The notes under the pieces: model-generated
The model's database searches: none
Seen by the model: the letters and a program-made list of their open reading frames with translations, nothing else
What the model was told of the DNA's origin: nothing
Program-made: the position numbers and the translations under genes
Source: an uncultured Treponema sp.
Lineage (GTDB): Bacteria > Spirochaetota > Spirochaetia > Treponematales > Treponemataceae
Direction: 5' to 3'
Assembly (NCBI GenBank): GCA_949300145.1
Contig: CASGDA010000004.1
Location: 108,139 to 172,138 of the forward strand
Length of the DNA stretch: 64,000 nucleotides
Shown: in pieces, positions 16,307 through 23,585 of the stretch
Layout: each line of letters opens with the position of its first letter
How positions within the stretch are numbered: position 1 is the stretch's first letter

Positions 16307-17968
16307 TTAAGATTTCACTAAATTTTCAGGAATTATAGCATATTTTTTCATCAAATCCAAGAAATTTTTGAAAATTTGTATATTGCTTTCAAGCAACCTG
16401 TATGATTCCGCATTTTTTGTGGAACTTGTGAGTGTTTTTATGTTTGTAATTATATCCGGTACGGGTTTTTTGTTTTCTTCCAGAACGGTGTCTGCAAAAT
16501 TAAAGAGGCCGCTGTAATTGACAGCGCATTGCTGTATCAAATTTTTTGCCTGGATGTTTGCGTTTTCCACCATATTGCGGAGAGGTTTCTCAAAATCCTC
16601 TCCGTTTTTTATGCCGGCGACATAGCTGTGCATACCGGGGATGCTGAACGGCTGTTCATTTTGGAAAAGATTTTCAAATTCCTGGATTTTCTGGGAAATT
16701 CCGTTGCAGAAGAAAAAATGAGAGGCGAAGGTTGATTGAAGAACTCTGTTCGCAAAAAAACCTTCCACAATCACGGCATTCAGTATCTGTTTAAAATACT
16801 GTTCAAGGAATTTCTGGGTGAAAGTTTTTATCACTCTGAGAGGCAGAACCCATTCAAATGAAAACGGTGTATTTTCTGAAATTATTTGGTTGTTTTCATC
16901 ATTGTATCCTGAAATTGTTTCCAACGGTATATTTCCGAAAATTTTCCTGATAAGCTCTATGGTTTCGTTTTCCTGGGCATTTTGCATGATTTTTTTTGAA
17001 TCGTTGTGGAAGATTTCCGTAATCCGTGTTTTGTATAACTGGAGGACATCGATTTTCCGTTCGGGATTTTCAGGAATGAAAGCCGGATCATTTTTTTCCA
17101 GTTTTATGATGTCCAGAATAAAAGACGAGGAAATTTTGTTTTTGATTTGCCAGGAAACCATTTGCAGAATACGGTTAATCTGTAGATGCATTTCTTCCGT
17201 TACCTGTGTATTTAGGATGAAAGCTGACAAAAGTACCAGCGCTTCCGAAATTCTCTGGGATAAATCTATATTTTGAAGCAGAAAATTGAGGTCCAGAAGC
17301 TGGGGTATAAGTTCACTGACAGGAATCGCCTGGAAATTCGACTGATGCCGGGTATTTTTTTCCTCTGTATTGCCGGATTTTTTGCTGTCACTGTTTTCGT
17401 CTCCGGGAAGTAATTCAAAATCGGATTGAAAAGCCGGATCAAATACAATAAAAATACCCTGGAAATTAAAATCACATAAATCCTTTAACGCATCAAGTTT
17501 CTCCAAAATTTCCGCGGAATTTTTGAAAGGTTCGCTTTCCAGCAGTTTCAGATATTGGTTGAACTGTTTGCCTTGATTTTCCAAAAGCTTTGAAACATCC
17601 GTGTTCCCTTTGAGTTCCGCATTTCTGTTTGTGTAGGAAAGGGAAAGCCTGAGTTTCTTTTCTTCCGGGGTTAAAGCGGTTTCCAATATGAAATCCCTGC
17701 ATTTTTCCGATACTCTTTTATCCTGGTTGGCTATGGAGGCGGAAAGGGTTTTTTTGACGGGCTGCAGAAATTGTTGGAGCTGATAAAGGGCTGTTGCGAA
17801 TGCGGGCAGAAGGTATCCTCCGTTTCTGTATAAGGGAGGCTGAATCTGTTTTACCCTGCGCAGTATTTGTTTCAGTTCCTGCTTTTTCCTGTATTCAGGG
17901 GAAGAGGAGGCGAAAAGGAATTCAAAAAAACCCTGCACCACAGAAAAAATGGTAGTTAAAAAAGACAT
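16307..17968 (-). CDS. Large conserved protein of unknown function (possibly DUF5312-like)
   Basis: This 553-residue protein has no signal peptide. Its first ~22 residues form a hydrophobic or amphipathic helix (FLTTIFSVVQGFFEFLF). The rest is mostly helical and rich in Gln, Asn, Glu and Lys, with motifs such as VKQIQPPLYRNGGYLLPAF. No catalytic motif is recognised. It may be the spirochaete family DUF5312, but I cannot confirm that. The upstream promoter lies almost on the start codon. The following 177-base gap (16130-16306) is AT-rich and holds nothing I can name. Probably cytoplasmic or peripheral to the membrane. Confidence 0.75.
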   Translation of the reverse strand: MSFLTTIFSVVQGFFEFLFASSSPEYRKKQELKQILRRVKQIQPPLYRNGGYLLPAFATALYQLQQFLQPVKKTLSASIANQDKRVSEKCRDFILETALTPEEKKLRLSLSYTNRNAELKGNTDVSKLLENQGKQFNQYLKLLESEPFKNSAEILEKLDALKDLCDFNFQGIFIVFDPAFQSDFELLPGDENSDSKKSGNTEEKNTRHQSNFQAIPVSELIPQLLDLNFLLQNIDLSQRISEALVLLSAFILNTQVTEEMHLQINRILQMVSWQIKNKISSSFILDIIKLEKNDPAFIPENPERKIDVLQLYKTRITEIFHNDSKKIMQNAQENETIELIRKIFGNIPLETISGYNDENNQIISENTPFSFEWVLPLRVIKTFTQKFLEQYFKQILNAVIVEGFFANRVLQSTFASHFFFCNGISQKIQEFENLFQNEQPFSIPGMHSYVAGIKNGEDFEKPLRNMVENANIQAKNLIQQCAVNYSGLFNFADTVLEENKKPVPDIITNIKTLTSSTKNAESYRLLESNIQIFKNFLDLMKKYAIIPENLVKS

Positions 17969-17977
17969 TGCAAGGCT

Positions 17978-18006
17978 ATTTTAGAAAATACTTTCAGGTT
18001 ATTCAA
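17978..18006 (-). promoter_or_regulatory. Promoter abutting the start codon of the 17968 gene
   Basis: Minus strand: TTGAAT (18006-18001), 17 bp, TAAAAT (17983-17978), then only 9 bases to the ATG. The -35 box overlaps the last codons of dus. There is no Shine-Dalgarno sequence, so the transcript is probably leaderless. Confidence 0.55.
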
Positions 18007-19058
18007 GGTGAAAAGCTCTCGGAAAGGTCAAAACCTGCCTCCTCAAATGCGGTCCGGAATTCCGACTCGGTTTTTCCCGTTACCAGTCTGTTCCTTAATT
18101 TTGCCCCGCTTTTTATGCCCTTTGTATAAGCGCAAAAGCGTTTGCGCATTTCCAGGGAGGCGCTTTTTTCTCCCAGGTCGTTTTTCAGAAGCAGAAACTC
18201 TCTCCAGCTCGTCTTTATTTTTTCAGAATCGGAAACAGATGATACTTCCCCTGTTTTCAGCAGGGAAATTGTCTGCCGGAATATAAACGGATTTCCCAGC
18301 GCTCCCCTTGCAAACATAACCGCGTCGCATTTTGTTGTTTCCAGCATTTCCGCAGCGTCTTGGGGAGAGAAAAGATCTCCGGAACCGAATACACCGGCGG
18401 AAGGAAATTTTTTCCGGGCAAAGTCCACAAGCCGTGCAATAAGATCCCAGTCCGCTCTGCCCTCGTATCCCTGTTTCCTCGTCCTGGGGTGAAGCGTGAC
18501 GGCCTCTGCGCCTGCTTCCAGGGCCGCTTCCGCGGCTTCCTTCCATGTCAGGGTTTTTTCGTCCCATCCGGATCTGATTTTTACCGTTACGGGGATTGTC
18601 CCGGTGTTTTTTTCCGCGGCAAATTCTTTTACCGCTTCCACGGAAGCTTTGACAACCTTGAAAAGCCTTTCAGGATTTCCGGTTAAAGCCGAGCCTGCTC
18701 CGGTTTTAACTATTTTCGGGACAGGGCAGCCTGCATTGATATCGATGCAGTCCGCGTCTGTTTTTTGTAAGACGATGGTCACGGCTTCTTTCATGTGCTC
18801 CGCTTCCGACCCGAAAAGCTGGACGGCGTACTTTTTTTCGCCGGGAGCACGGCGCATGAGTCTTTCGGTTTTTGTTGAGTCGCGGATCAGGGCTTCGGCG
18901 GAAACCATTTCCGTATAGGAAAATGCCGCCCCGAATTCAGCGCATATACTGCGGAATGCCGCGTCCGAATAACCTGCGACCGGAGCCAGAAAAACATTTC
19001 CCGGAAGAAGCAGTGTCCCTATTTGTACCGGCCGGAACAGGGTTTCATCTTTTACCAC
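18003..19058 (-). CDS. dus: tRNA-dihydrouridine synthase
   Basis: Dus enzymes are FMN-dependent and reduce uridines in the tRNA D-loop. The catalytic cysteine is Cys111 in INAGCPVPK. Other family marks are the N-terminal LAPVAGYSDAAFR, VTLHPRTR and FGSGDLFSP, and the FMN-phosphate loop MFARGALGNPFIF. Length is 351 residues. The product resembles the DusB-like group by motif, but I do not assign the subtype. The gene is transcribed after tatD with a gap of 23 bases, so the two likely share a transcript. Confidence 0.92.
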   Translation of the reverse strand: MVKDETLFRPVQIGTLLLPGNVFLAPVAGYSDAAFRSICAEFGAAFSYTEMVSAEALIRDSTKTERLMRRAPGEKKYAVQLFGSEAEHMKEAVTIVLQKTDADCIDINAGCPVPKIVKTGAGSALTGNPERLFKVVKASVEAVKEFAAEKNTGTIPVTVKIRSGWDEKTLTWKEAAEAALEAGAEAVTLHPRTRKQGYEGRADWDLIARLVDFARKKFPSAGVFGSGDLFSPQDAAEMLETTKCDAVMFARGALGNPFIFRQTISLLKTGEVSSVSDSEKIKTSWREFLLLKNDLGEKSASLEMRKRFCAYTKGIKSGAKLRNRLVTGKTESEFRTAFEEAGFDLSESFSP

Positions 19059-19081
19059 GTTTTATCCTGCGGCAAATGAAT

Positions 19082-19855
19082 TTATTCCGGCAGGCGGAAA
19101 CAGGCGCAGCTGTTTTTCCACAATTGTTCTGCGAGCGCCTCCGTTTCCATGTCCAACATTTCCGCCATGAATTTTACAGTGGCCGGCGTATATGCTGGCA
19201 TATTTCGTTTGCCGCGGTATTCCGCCGGAACCATAAAGGGGCTTTCGGATTCAACCAGAATTCTGTCGGTGGGCAGGGTCAGAATTGTTTCGTGAAGATT
19301 TCTTGCGTTCCTGTAAGTTAAATTTCCCGCGAAGGAGAAATAAAGATTTAAATCCAGGGCGATTCTGGCGTATTCAGCATCTTCGGAGTAACAATGAAGG
19401 ACTCCGCCTGCATTCGGCAATCTTTCTGCAAGAATAGCTAAAACATCTTGTCCCGCATCCCGATTATGTATAATAACGGGAACATCGGCTTTTGCGGCGA
19501 TTTCAAGTTGCGTGATGAAAAGCTCTATTTGGGAGGTTTTATCACCGAATTTCCTGAAATAGTCCAGGCCTATTTCCCCGAGGGCTACAACATTCGGAAG
19601 TTTTAATCCTTCTTCCACTGTGTGAATCCAGTCCCTGCCCGGGTTCGTCACTTCCGAGGGAGATACTCCGATTGCGTGGTAGACGGAAGGCTCGGATTTC
19701 AGGGTTTGGTAAACAACACTGAAGTCATGGAGGTTGTTGCAGATACTTATGATGCGGCTGACATTAGCTCTTTTGGCTTCTTGTATGACACGGAGTTGTT
19801 CTATAGGATCATCGTAAATAAGCCCTATATGGGCATGAGTATCAAATATTTGCAT
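19082..19855 (-). CDS. TatD-family metal-dependent hydrolase (probable DNase)
   Basis: TatD proteins are TIM-barrel metal-dependent nucleases. Expected motifs in this 257-residue protein are THAHIG (6-11), GEIGLDYF (93-100), IIHNRDA (128-134) and LHCYSE (153-158). The last metal motif, usually ETDAPYL or similar, reads ESESPFM at 202-208. A glutamate (Glu204) thus replaces the usual aspartate. Activity may still be possible but is not assured. It lies first in a likely tatD-dus unit with a strong promoter 50-80 bases upstream. Confidence 0.85.
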   Translation of the reverse strand: MQIFDTHAHIGLIYDDPIEQLRVIQEAKRANVSRIISICNNLHDFSVVYQTLKSEPSVYHAIGVSPSEVTNPGRDWIHTVEEGLKLPNVVALGEIGLDYFRKFGDKTSQIELFITQLEIAAKADVPVIIHNRDAGQDVLAILAERLPNAGGVLHCYSEDAEYARIALDLNLYFSFAGNLTYRNARNLHETILTLPTDRILVESESPFMVPAEYRGKRNMPAYTPATVKFMAEMLDMETEALAEQLWKNSCACFRLPE

Positions 19856-19906
19856 GGTAAACTCTCTTTGTTGGGTTGCTTTCGAGTTTTTTAGGTAACT
19901 GCTGTA

Positions 19907-19935
19907 AATATAGCACAGCAGATTTATGCCGTCAA
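19907..19935 (-). promoter_or_regulatory. Promoter of tatD-dus
   Basis: Minus strand: TTGACG (19935-19930), 17 bp, TATATT (19912-19907). The leader would be about 45 nt, with only a weak GAGAG ribosome-binding site before ATG 19855. Confidence 0.65.
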
Positions 19936-19962
19936 CAAAAATAACTTTGGCGGATACATCAT

Positions 19963-19992
19963 TTGACAGTAAGTTTTATCCTGTGATAAAAT
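19963..19992 (+). promoter_or_regulatory. Promoter of the M23 peptidase-bactofilin operon
   Basis: TTGACA (19963-19968, perfect), 18-bp spacer, TAAAAT (19987-19992). It lies 28 bases downstream of the divergent tatD promoter's -35 box. A CAGGAG site follows before the TTG start at 20029. Confidence 0.6.
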
Positions 19993-20028
19993 ATACTGCT
20001 TCCGATGTAAAATACAGGAGATTTTGTT

Positions 20029-21051
20029 TTGGCGAGAACTAGAGGCTATAAGCGGGTTGAAAATAACATGGTCCGTGCCATGGGCCGTTTTTTTAAGAAG
20101 CTTTTTTCTGCAATTGCGGGATTTTTCAAGGCTGTTGTGGATGGAGCAAGCCATAAAATAACAATAATGCTGGTGCCTCATTCCCAGAAAAAAGTCATAA
20201 ATTTCCAGGCGTCTATTTTTTCCCTTGTCCTTTTTTGTATTGTCCTTTTAGGGGTTTTCTCCGCGTTTTTCCTGTATTCCAGACGGATGATTGTGTCGGA
20301 AACAACCCTTGCCGAGCTTGAAAAAGAAATAACGGAAACGCAGGCGAGTCTTGACCGGCTTAAAGATGAAACGGGTTCTCTTTTGAATGCCGCCCGTAAT
20401 TTCCAGGCGAGTTTTTCGGATACGCTGTCCTTGGTGGGGATTAACACGGCGACCGATGAATCTTTGTCCCGCTCAGGGGACCTTTCCTCCCTTTTCGATG
20501 TGAGGGAGACAGAACAGGGTGTTGTGCCTGAAGTTTCCGATTTGAAGCAGATTTCCGAGTTTCTGGAAAATTCCGTCCAGTCCGTGGAAGAAATCGGCAA
20601 GCTGCTTAATTCCAGGGACGCCCTGTTTTCCGATATTCCCAGTTTGTGGCCTATACAGGGCGGAATCGGACATATTTCACAGATGTTCGGACAGAACAAA
20701 CACGCTTTTTCAAAACTGTGGTACATCCACAAAGGTATAGACCTTTCAACTTACCGCTCAGGGGATCCGGTTCTCGCCACAGCTGACGGTCAGATTGTCA
20801 TGGTTGATTATGATCCCGGTTTTGGTAATTATATTATCATCAAGCATAAGCATGGTTTCTATACACGTTATGCACACCTTCTTTCCCACAAAGTGAAGAG
20901 AGGGGAACATGTTGAGCAGGGACAGGTAATCGGGTATATAGGCAATACAGGTGTTTCCACAGGTCCTCATCTTCATTATGAGATACATCTTGGTTCTGAA
21001 GTTGTGGATCCTATAAAATATCTGAATATTAAAGTAACGAACAAGAAATAA
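20029..21051 (+). CDS. M23-family peptidoglycan endopeptidase with membrane anchor and coiled coil
   Basis: LytM/M23 enzymes cut peptide cross-links in the cell wall and can reshape the cell. In this 340-residue protein, residues ~62-85 form one membrane helix. Residues ~88-140 form a coiled coil (ETTLAELEKEITETQASLDRL). The C-terminal ~110 residues are the M23 domain, with HKGIDLS as the first zinc motif and HLHYEIH as the second. The catalytic domain therefore faces the periplasm. The start is TTG 20029, supported by CAGGAG about 9 bases upstream. The next gene is a bactofilin, a known partner of M23 peptidases in cell-shape control. Confidence 0.92.
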   Translation: MARTRGYKRVENNMVRAMGRFFKKLFSAIAGFFKAVVDGASHKITIMLVPHSQKKVINFQASIFSLVLFCIVLLGVFSAFFLYSRRMIVSETTLAELEKEITETQASLDRLKDETGSLLNAARNFQASFSDTLSLVGINTATDESLSRSGDLSSLFDVRETEQGVVPEVSDLKQISEFLENSVQSVEEIGKLLNSRDALFSDIPSLWPIQGGIGHISQMFGQNKHAFSKLWYIHKGIDLSTYRSGDPVLATADGQIVMVDYDPGFGNYIIIKHKHGFYTRYAHLLSHKVKRGEHVEQGQVIGYIGNTGVSTGPHLHYEIHLGSEVVDPIKYLNIKVTNKK

Positions 21052-21060
21052 AATCGTATT

Positions 21061-21495
21061 ATGGCTTCCTCGGTTAAGGACATTTCTATAAACACTCTGG
21101 TAGGGCCCGGAACCTTCATAAGCGGTGAACTGAAGGTTGCGGGTTTTGTACGTGTTGACGGCGATATTGACGGGGATTTGCAAGCCTCCGGGCGTATTAT
21201 CATCGGGGAAAATGCGAGAATCCGGGGCGATGTCCAGGGACAAATCATAACGGTGGGCGGTGTCATTGAAGGGGATGTAGTCGCTCCGGAAGGCGTCGTC
21301 ATTTTGTCTTCTGGTATGGTTATTGGTTCCGTTATTACGAAACGTCTCTCTGTGGCGGAATCTGTCCTGCTCCACGGGTATTGTTTCGCCGTGGATGATC
21401 AGGCGCGTTTTGACGCCGCTTACCTGGAATACAGCAACAGGAAAGCCCTTGCGAATTCCCGGTATTCTGATGTTTCCGGAAACAAGGAGACTTGA
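21061..21495 (+). CDS. Bactofilin (polymer-forming cytoskeletal protein)
   Basis: This 144-residue protein has the bactofilin right-handed beta-helix pattern: repeated short turns such as DGDIDGDLQASGRIIIGENARIRGD. Short flexible tails lie at each end. Bactofilins self-assemble without nucleotide into filaments at the membrane and position envelope enzymes. Its place directly after a membrane-anchored M23 peptidase (9-base gap) is a recurrent bacterial pairing linked to cell shape, so the two probably act together. Spirochaete helical shape makes the pair of interest. Confidence 0.92.
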   Translation: MASSVKDISINTLVGPGTFISGELKVAGFVRVDGDIDGDLQASGRIIIGENARIRGDVQGQIITVGGVIEGDVVAPEGVVILSSGMVIGSVITKRLSVAESVLLHGYCFAVDDQARFDAAYLEYSNRKALANSRYSDVSGNKET

Positions 21496-21500
21496 TTTCA

Positions 21501-22055
21501 ATGTCTTCTCCGGGGCAGATAGACACGAGCTCTTCTTATTTTGCTTCACTTGCATCTCAGGCCGCCGCCAGGCAGGCAGGTACAGGCGCCGGGAAGCTTG
21601 ATAAAACCGAGAGAAAAAAATCCCTGAAATTTGACAAGGTTCTTGAAAAGCAGCAGGAAGCGGACAGTCTGAGTGAATCTTCTCTGCTGGAGCTTCCTGA
21701 GGAATTGAGGGGGTTGCCGGAGGATAAAATCCTTTCGGTTTTGCTGGACAATGTGTCGGATGCCGGGGATGCGTTAAAGGAAAGACCTGTTCCGGATAAT
21801 ATTATCCGTTATAAAGAATCTGTCAGGAATTTCATAAAATTTGTTGTTTCCAAGTCTTTTGAAGTGAAAAATTCGGAAGGGATTAAAATCAGGAAAGGAC
21901 TTGAGATAAGACAAAAACAGTATACGCAGATTCAGATTATAAACCAGAAACTGGAAAAACTGGCGGCAGGAATAATGGCGAACCAGAAAGACCAGCTTTT
22001 GATTCTTGCAAAACTTGAGGAAATAAACGGGTTGCTGGTGGATTTGATTTCGTAA
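21501..22055 (+). CDS. YaaR-family protein (DUF327)
   Basis: The C-terminal two thirds match the YaaR/DUF327 pattern: YKESVRNFIKFVVSKSFEVK, a conserved basic stretch, then NQKLEKLAAGIMANQKDQLLILAKLEEINGLLVDLIS. Function of the family is unknown. The first ~60 residues are Ala/Ser/Lys-rich and probably disordered. The start is placed at ATG 21501, 10 bases after AAGGAGA; an in-frame TTG at 21492 is too close to that site. The product is 184 residues. In Bacillus, yaaR lies near ricT (yaaT). Here the next gene is ricT, so the link is kept in a very different neighbourhood. Confidence 0.75.
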   Translation: MSSPGQIDTSSSYFASLASQAAARQAGTGAGKLDKTERKKSLKFDKVLEKQQEADSLSESSLLELPEELRGLPEDKILSVLLDNVSDAGDALKERPVPDNIIRYKESVRNFIKFVVSKSFEVKNSEGIKIRKGLEIRQKQYTQIQIINQKLEKLAAGIMANQKDQLLILAKLEEINGLLVDLIS

Positions 22056-22075
22056 CTTTAAGATTGGAGGAAATA

Positions 22076-23020
22076 ATGAATTCTGATGATATATATTTGG
22101 ATGAATCCTATTCCGATGAGATGATTTCTCCGGAAGAACTCAATCAACTTGAAGATCCACAGGATGAGGATGCAGGGGAATTTGTGGAAGGGAATTTTGT
22201 TTTCCCTGAACCTCTCTATCATCTTAAATTAGAGTATTCCAATGAAAGTCTTTATGCCTCATATGACGGAGGTGCTTTGGAGGAGAATTCCTGTGTCCTG
22301 GTTCCTACCAGATACGGCAAGGATCTGGCGCTGGTTTTGGGGAAGGTTCGTTCTCCTGTGGGAATAAAACCAGAGGATGTTCTTGTCATTGAACGGTGCG
22401 CCAATGCACAGGATTTGAAAAAAGCCGAGAATTTCCGCAAAGAGGCGGAAAAAGCTTTTAAAATTTTCAGTGAGAAAATCGTGGTGCACCATCTTGAGAT
22501 GAAACCTATTACGGCGCATTTTTTGCTGGAAGAGCCTAAAATCCTTTTCTTTTTCAGCGCGGAAAACCGGGTGGATTTCCGTAATCTTGTAAAAGATTTG
22601 GTTGCTATATTCAAGAAAAGGATTGAATTGCGGCAGATCGGGGTCAGGGATGAATCCAGAATTACGGGCGGACTGGGAGTTTGCGGCAGGCCGTATTGCT
22701 GTCATTCCGTCACCGACAGGCTCCGGCCGGTTTCCATCAGAATGGCGAAGGATCAGAATTTATCCCTTAATTCCCTTAAAATTTCCGGGCAGTGCGGACG
22801 GCTTTTATGTTGCCTGGCTTATGAATATGAATGGTATGTGGAATCCAGAAAGAAAATGCCGCCTGAAAATGTCCGTGTTTTTTATGACGGCTGTAATTTC
22901 CGTGTGACGGAAGTGAATTTGCTCACGGAAAGAATCCGCCTGATAGGGGAGGACGACCGTATTCTTGAGATTCCTGCGTCCCGTATGTCACAGACGGACG
23001 GGAAGTGGCAGATTTCCTGA
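22076..23020 (+). CDS. ricT: RicT/YaaT-family PSP1 C-terminal domain protein
   Basis: This 314-residue protein has the PSP1/RicT core (GKDLALVLGKVRSP, VDFRNLVKDLVAIFKKRIELRQIGVRDE). It also has the conserved cysteine cluster: CGRPYCC and, about 40 residues later, CGRLLCC. In Bacillus, RicT joins RicA and RicF in an iron-sulfur complex that steers RNase Y and RNA processing. I do not see RicA or RicF here. The first ~35 residues are acidic and variable. ATG 22076 follows GGAGG at 22066-22070. Last gene of the M23-bactofilin-yaaR-ricT unit. Confidence 0.88.
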   Translation: MNSDDIYLDESYSDEMISPEELNQLEDPQDEDAGEFVEGNFVFPEPLYHLKLEYSNESLYASYDGGALEENSCVLVPTRYGKDLALVLGKVRSPVGIKPEDVLVIERCANAQDLKKAENFRKEAEKAFKIFSEKIVVHHLEMKPITAHFLLEEPKILFFFSAENRVDFRNLVKDLVAIFKKRIELRQIGVRDESRITGGLGVCGRPYCCHSVTDRLRPVSIRMAKDQNLSLNSLKISGQCGRLLCCLAYEYEWYVESRKKMPPENVRVFYDGCNFRVTEVNLLTERIRLIGEDDRILEIPASRMSQTDGKWQIS

Positions 23021-23030
23021 TTTTGGGCGG

Positions 23031-23474
23031 CTATTTTTCCGTTTCTTTTTTTTCTTTTGCCGGATTTCTTTTTGCGGCGGGTGGATTGCCGTTTTTGGGC
23101 AGGATTTTTTGCAGGTATTTTTTCAGGCTGTCCGCCGTTGCCTTGCTTATGGCGTGTTCCATCCGGCAGGCGTCCGTTTCGGCAACTTCCGGCGGGATTT
23201 TGAGAACATCTGTTAAAAAAAGTTTCAGTGTGTCGTGAAGATCCCTCACATATTTTGCCAGAGCCCTTCCCTCTTTTGTCAGGGTTACTTCTCCGTATCG
23301 TTCGTGTTCCACAAGACCGCTTTCTTTTAAGACGGAAAGACTTTTGTTTACGCTCGGGCGGGAAACATTCAAAGCCCTGGCAATATCTATGGATCTGGTT
23401 TTTCCTTCACCGTTTTCATAATCGAGAATCGCTTCAAGGTAATCCTCTTTTGAGGCTGTCATTTTCTGTGCCAT
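23031..23474 (-). CDS. DtxR/MntR-family metal-dependent transcription regulator
   Basis: The 147-residue product has an N-terminal winged helix (KEDYLEAILDY, SRPSVNKSLSVLKESGLVE) and a metal-sensing dimerisation domain with ACRMEHAIS. The Cys and Glu-His residues match DtxR/IdeR-type metal sites. It lacks the SH3-like third domain of DtxR, so it is MntR-sized, and ends in a Lys/Glu/Pro-rich tail. It probably represses metal uptake or storage genes when Mn or Fe is plentiful. The start is ATG 23474, because an in-frame upstream TTG at 23510 lies within the promoter -35 box. It diverges from the sulfhydrylase gene. Confidence 0.9.
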   Translation of the reverse strand: MAQKMTASKEDYLEAILDYENGEGKTRSIDIARALNVSRPSVNKSLSVLKESGLVEHERYGEVTLTKEGRALAKYVRDLHDTLKLFLTDVLKIPPEVAETDACRMEHAISKATADSLKKYLQKILPKNGNPPAAKRNPAKEKKETEK

Positions 23475-23481
23475 ATCCAGA

Positions 23482-23510
23482 AGTATACCTGTTTTCAATA
23501 ATACGGGCAA
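23482..23510 (-). promoter_or_regulatory. Promoter abutting the DtxR/MntR-family gene
   Basis: Minus strand: TTGCCC (23510-23505), 17 bp, TATACT (23487-23482), then 7 bases to ATG 23474. No Shine-Dalgarno sequence is present, so a leaderless transcript is likely. Confidence 0.55.
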
Positions 23511-23540
23511 CTGAAATTTTATTTAATTCCGGTGTTGTAC

Positions 23541-23569
23541 TTGTTACAAATTCCGATGAAATATATACT
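23541..23569 (+). promoter_or_regulatory. Promoter of the O-acetylhomoserine sulfhydrylase gene
   Basis: TTGTTA (23541-23546), 17 bp, TATACT (23564-23569). Transcription would begin near 23576, right before the AGAGG ribosome-binding site at about 23576-23580. No SAM riboswitch or S-box-like structure fits in this short leader. Confidence 0.5.
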
Positions 23570-23585
23570 GTTGCCAGAGGTTGCC

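Noticed and set aside
20758..21555. 265-residue minus-strand open frame over the M23 and bactofilin genes
   Set aside because: Covers two certain genes on the other strand; the composition is not protein-like.
23475..23510. 12-residue N-terminal extension of the DtxR-like protein from TTG 23510
   Set aside because: This TTG is part of the promoter -35 box, and the -10 box lies between it and ATG 23474.
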